A stretch of DNA of 7,461 nt, taken from contig JAICUZ010000124.1 of NCBI GenBank assembly GCA_025935595.1, forward strand, positions 1 through 7,461, written 5' to 3'. Of this stretch, positions 7,216-7,461 are shown piece after piece. How positions within the stretch are numbered: position 1 is the stretch's first letter; each line of letters begins with the position of its first letter. The notes beneath the pieces were generated by a model, which was not told the origin of the DNA, did not search any database, and saw only the letters and a program-made list of their open reading frames with translations. Both the position numbers and the translations under genes were made by a program. The DNA is from Burkholderiales bacterium (GTDB lineage Bacteria > Actinomycetota > Thermoleophilia > Gaiellales > Gaiellaceae).

Positions 7216-7449
7216 GTGAAGCGCCTTCTCGCCTTGCTCCTCGGTGGACTCGGTCTGCGGGCGCTGCTGCGCCGCCGCTCGCCGGCCGCGCTCGGGCCGT
7301 CGCCGGCGGACGACCTGCGCGCGAAGCTCGACGAGACGCGCGTCGAGGCGCCTGCAGCGCCGGAGCCCGAAGCCGAGCCGCCGGCCGACCGCCGCGCCGA
7401 CGTCCACGCCCGCGCCCGCGCTGCGATGGACGAGCTAAAGGAGGACTGA
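7216..7449 (+). CDS. Small membrane-anchored, charged-tail protein, unknown
   Basis: A protein of 77 aa that I do not recognise. The N-terminus is MKRLLALLLGGLGLRALLRRR: a short hydrophobic segment (residues 4-18, interrupted by Arg15) bounded by basic residues, which suggests a membrane anchor or peripheral amphipathic helix rather than a cleaved signal, as there is no clear AxA site. A Pro/Glu/Ala-rich linker (about 43-58) follows, then a charged helix ending MDELKED. The GTG start is chosen because a -10 hexamer sits exactly 7 nt before it and the strong third-position G/C bias begins there; the frame is open further upstream, but with no better start. It is divergent from rpsF across a 128-bp region and may share its regulation. 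Confidence 0.68.
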   Translation: MKRLLALLLGGLGLRALLRRRSPAALGPSPADDLRAKLDETRVEAPAAPEPEAEPPADRRADVHARARAAMDELKED

Positions 7450-7461
7450 CCGCAGCAGCTC

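Noticed and set aside
7437..7445. AAAGGAGGA near the right edge as a Shine-Dalgarno for a following gene
   Set aside because: It encodes the last residues of the small plus-strand protein, and no ATG, GTG or TTG follows at suitable spacing before the window ends.

Overview
The window is a compact, very GC-rich bacterial chromosome segment with almost only G/C at third codon positions and many GTG/TTG starts. I see no mobile-element, CRISPR or tRNA signature. The base composition and the housekeeping order rpsF-ssb-rpsR-rplI-dnaB-...-purA suggest a high-GC Gram-positive, Actinomycetota-like organism, possibly a deep-branching class such as Thermoleophilia. That placement is inference. Bacillus-type genomes carry rpsF-ssb-rpsR and rplI-dnaB-purA as nearby blocks; here they are fused into one minus-strand run.

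Layout. (1) Bases 2-1388, plus strand: the last 26 codons of an unrecognised gene, then fdhD and mobA overlapping by 19 bp. Both serve molybdenum-cofactor maturation for a formate-dehydrogenase-type enzyme. (2) Bases 1372-5051, minus strand, read from dnaB leftwards: dnaB, two small paralogous CxxC/CxxxH proteins, purA, a Nudix hydrolase and a single-pass membrane microprotein. Four of the five junctions are stop/start overlaps of 1-2 nt. (3) Bases 5052-5289: the largest non-coding gap (238 bp). It holds five DnaA-box cores (TGTGGA/TCCACA), a perfect 10-bp inverted repeat, a probable dnaB promoter and a possible 20-codon leader frame whose stop overlaps the dnaB ATG. (4) Bases 5290-7087, minus strand, read leftwards: rpsF, ssb, rpsR and rplI. 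(5) Bases 7088-7215: a divergent promoter region. (6) Bases 7216-7449, plus strand: a small, probably leaderless membrane-anchored protein. No gene-free stretch exceeds 300 bases.

Most of the window is housekeeping: replication (DnaB, SSB), ribosomal proteins (S6, S18, L9), purine synthesis (PurA) and Mo-cofactor maturation. The points most worth a second look are these. The ssb frame has no stop after its canonical DDDIPF tip and stays open, in frame, through rpsR and rplI. A tandem pair of tiny putative zinc-binding paralogues is inserted between dnaB and purA. DnaA-box-like sites cluster upstream of dnaB. I found no clear new multi-gene system; the small paralogue pair is the nearest candidate.
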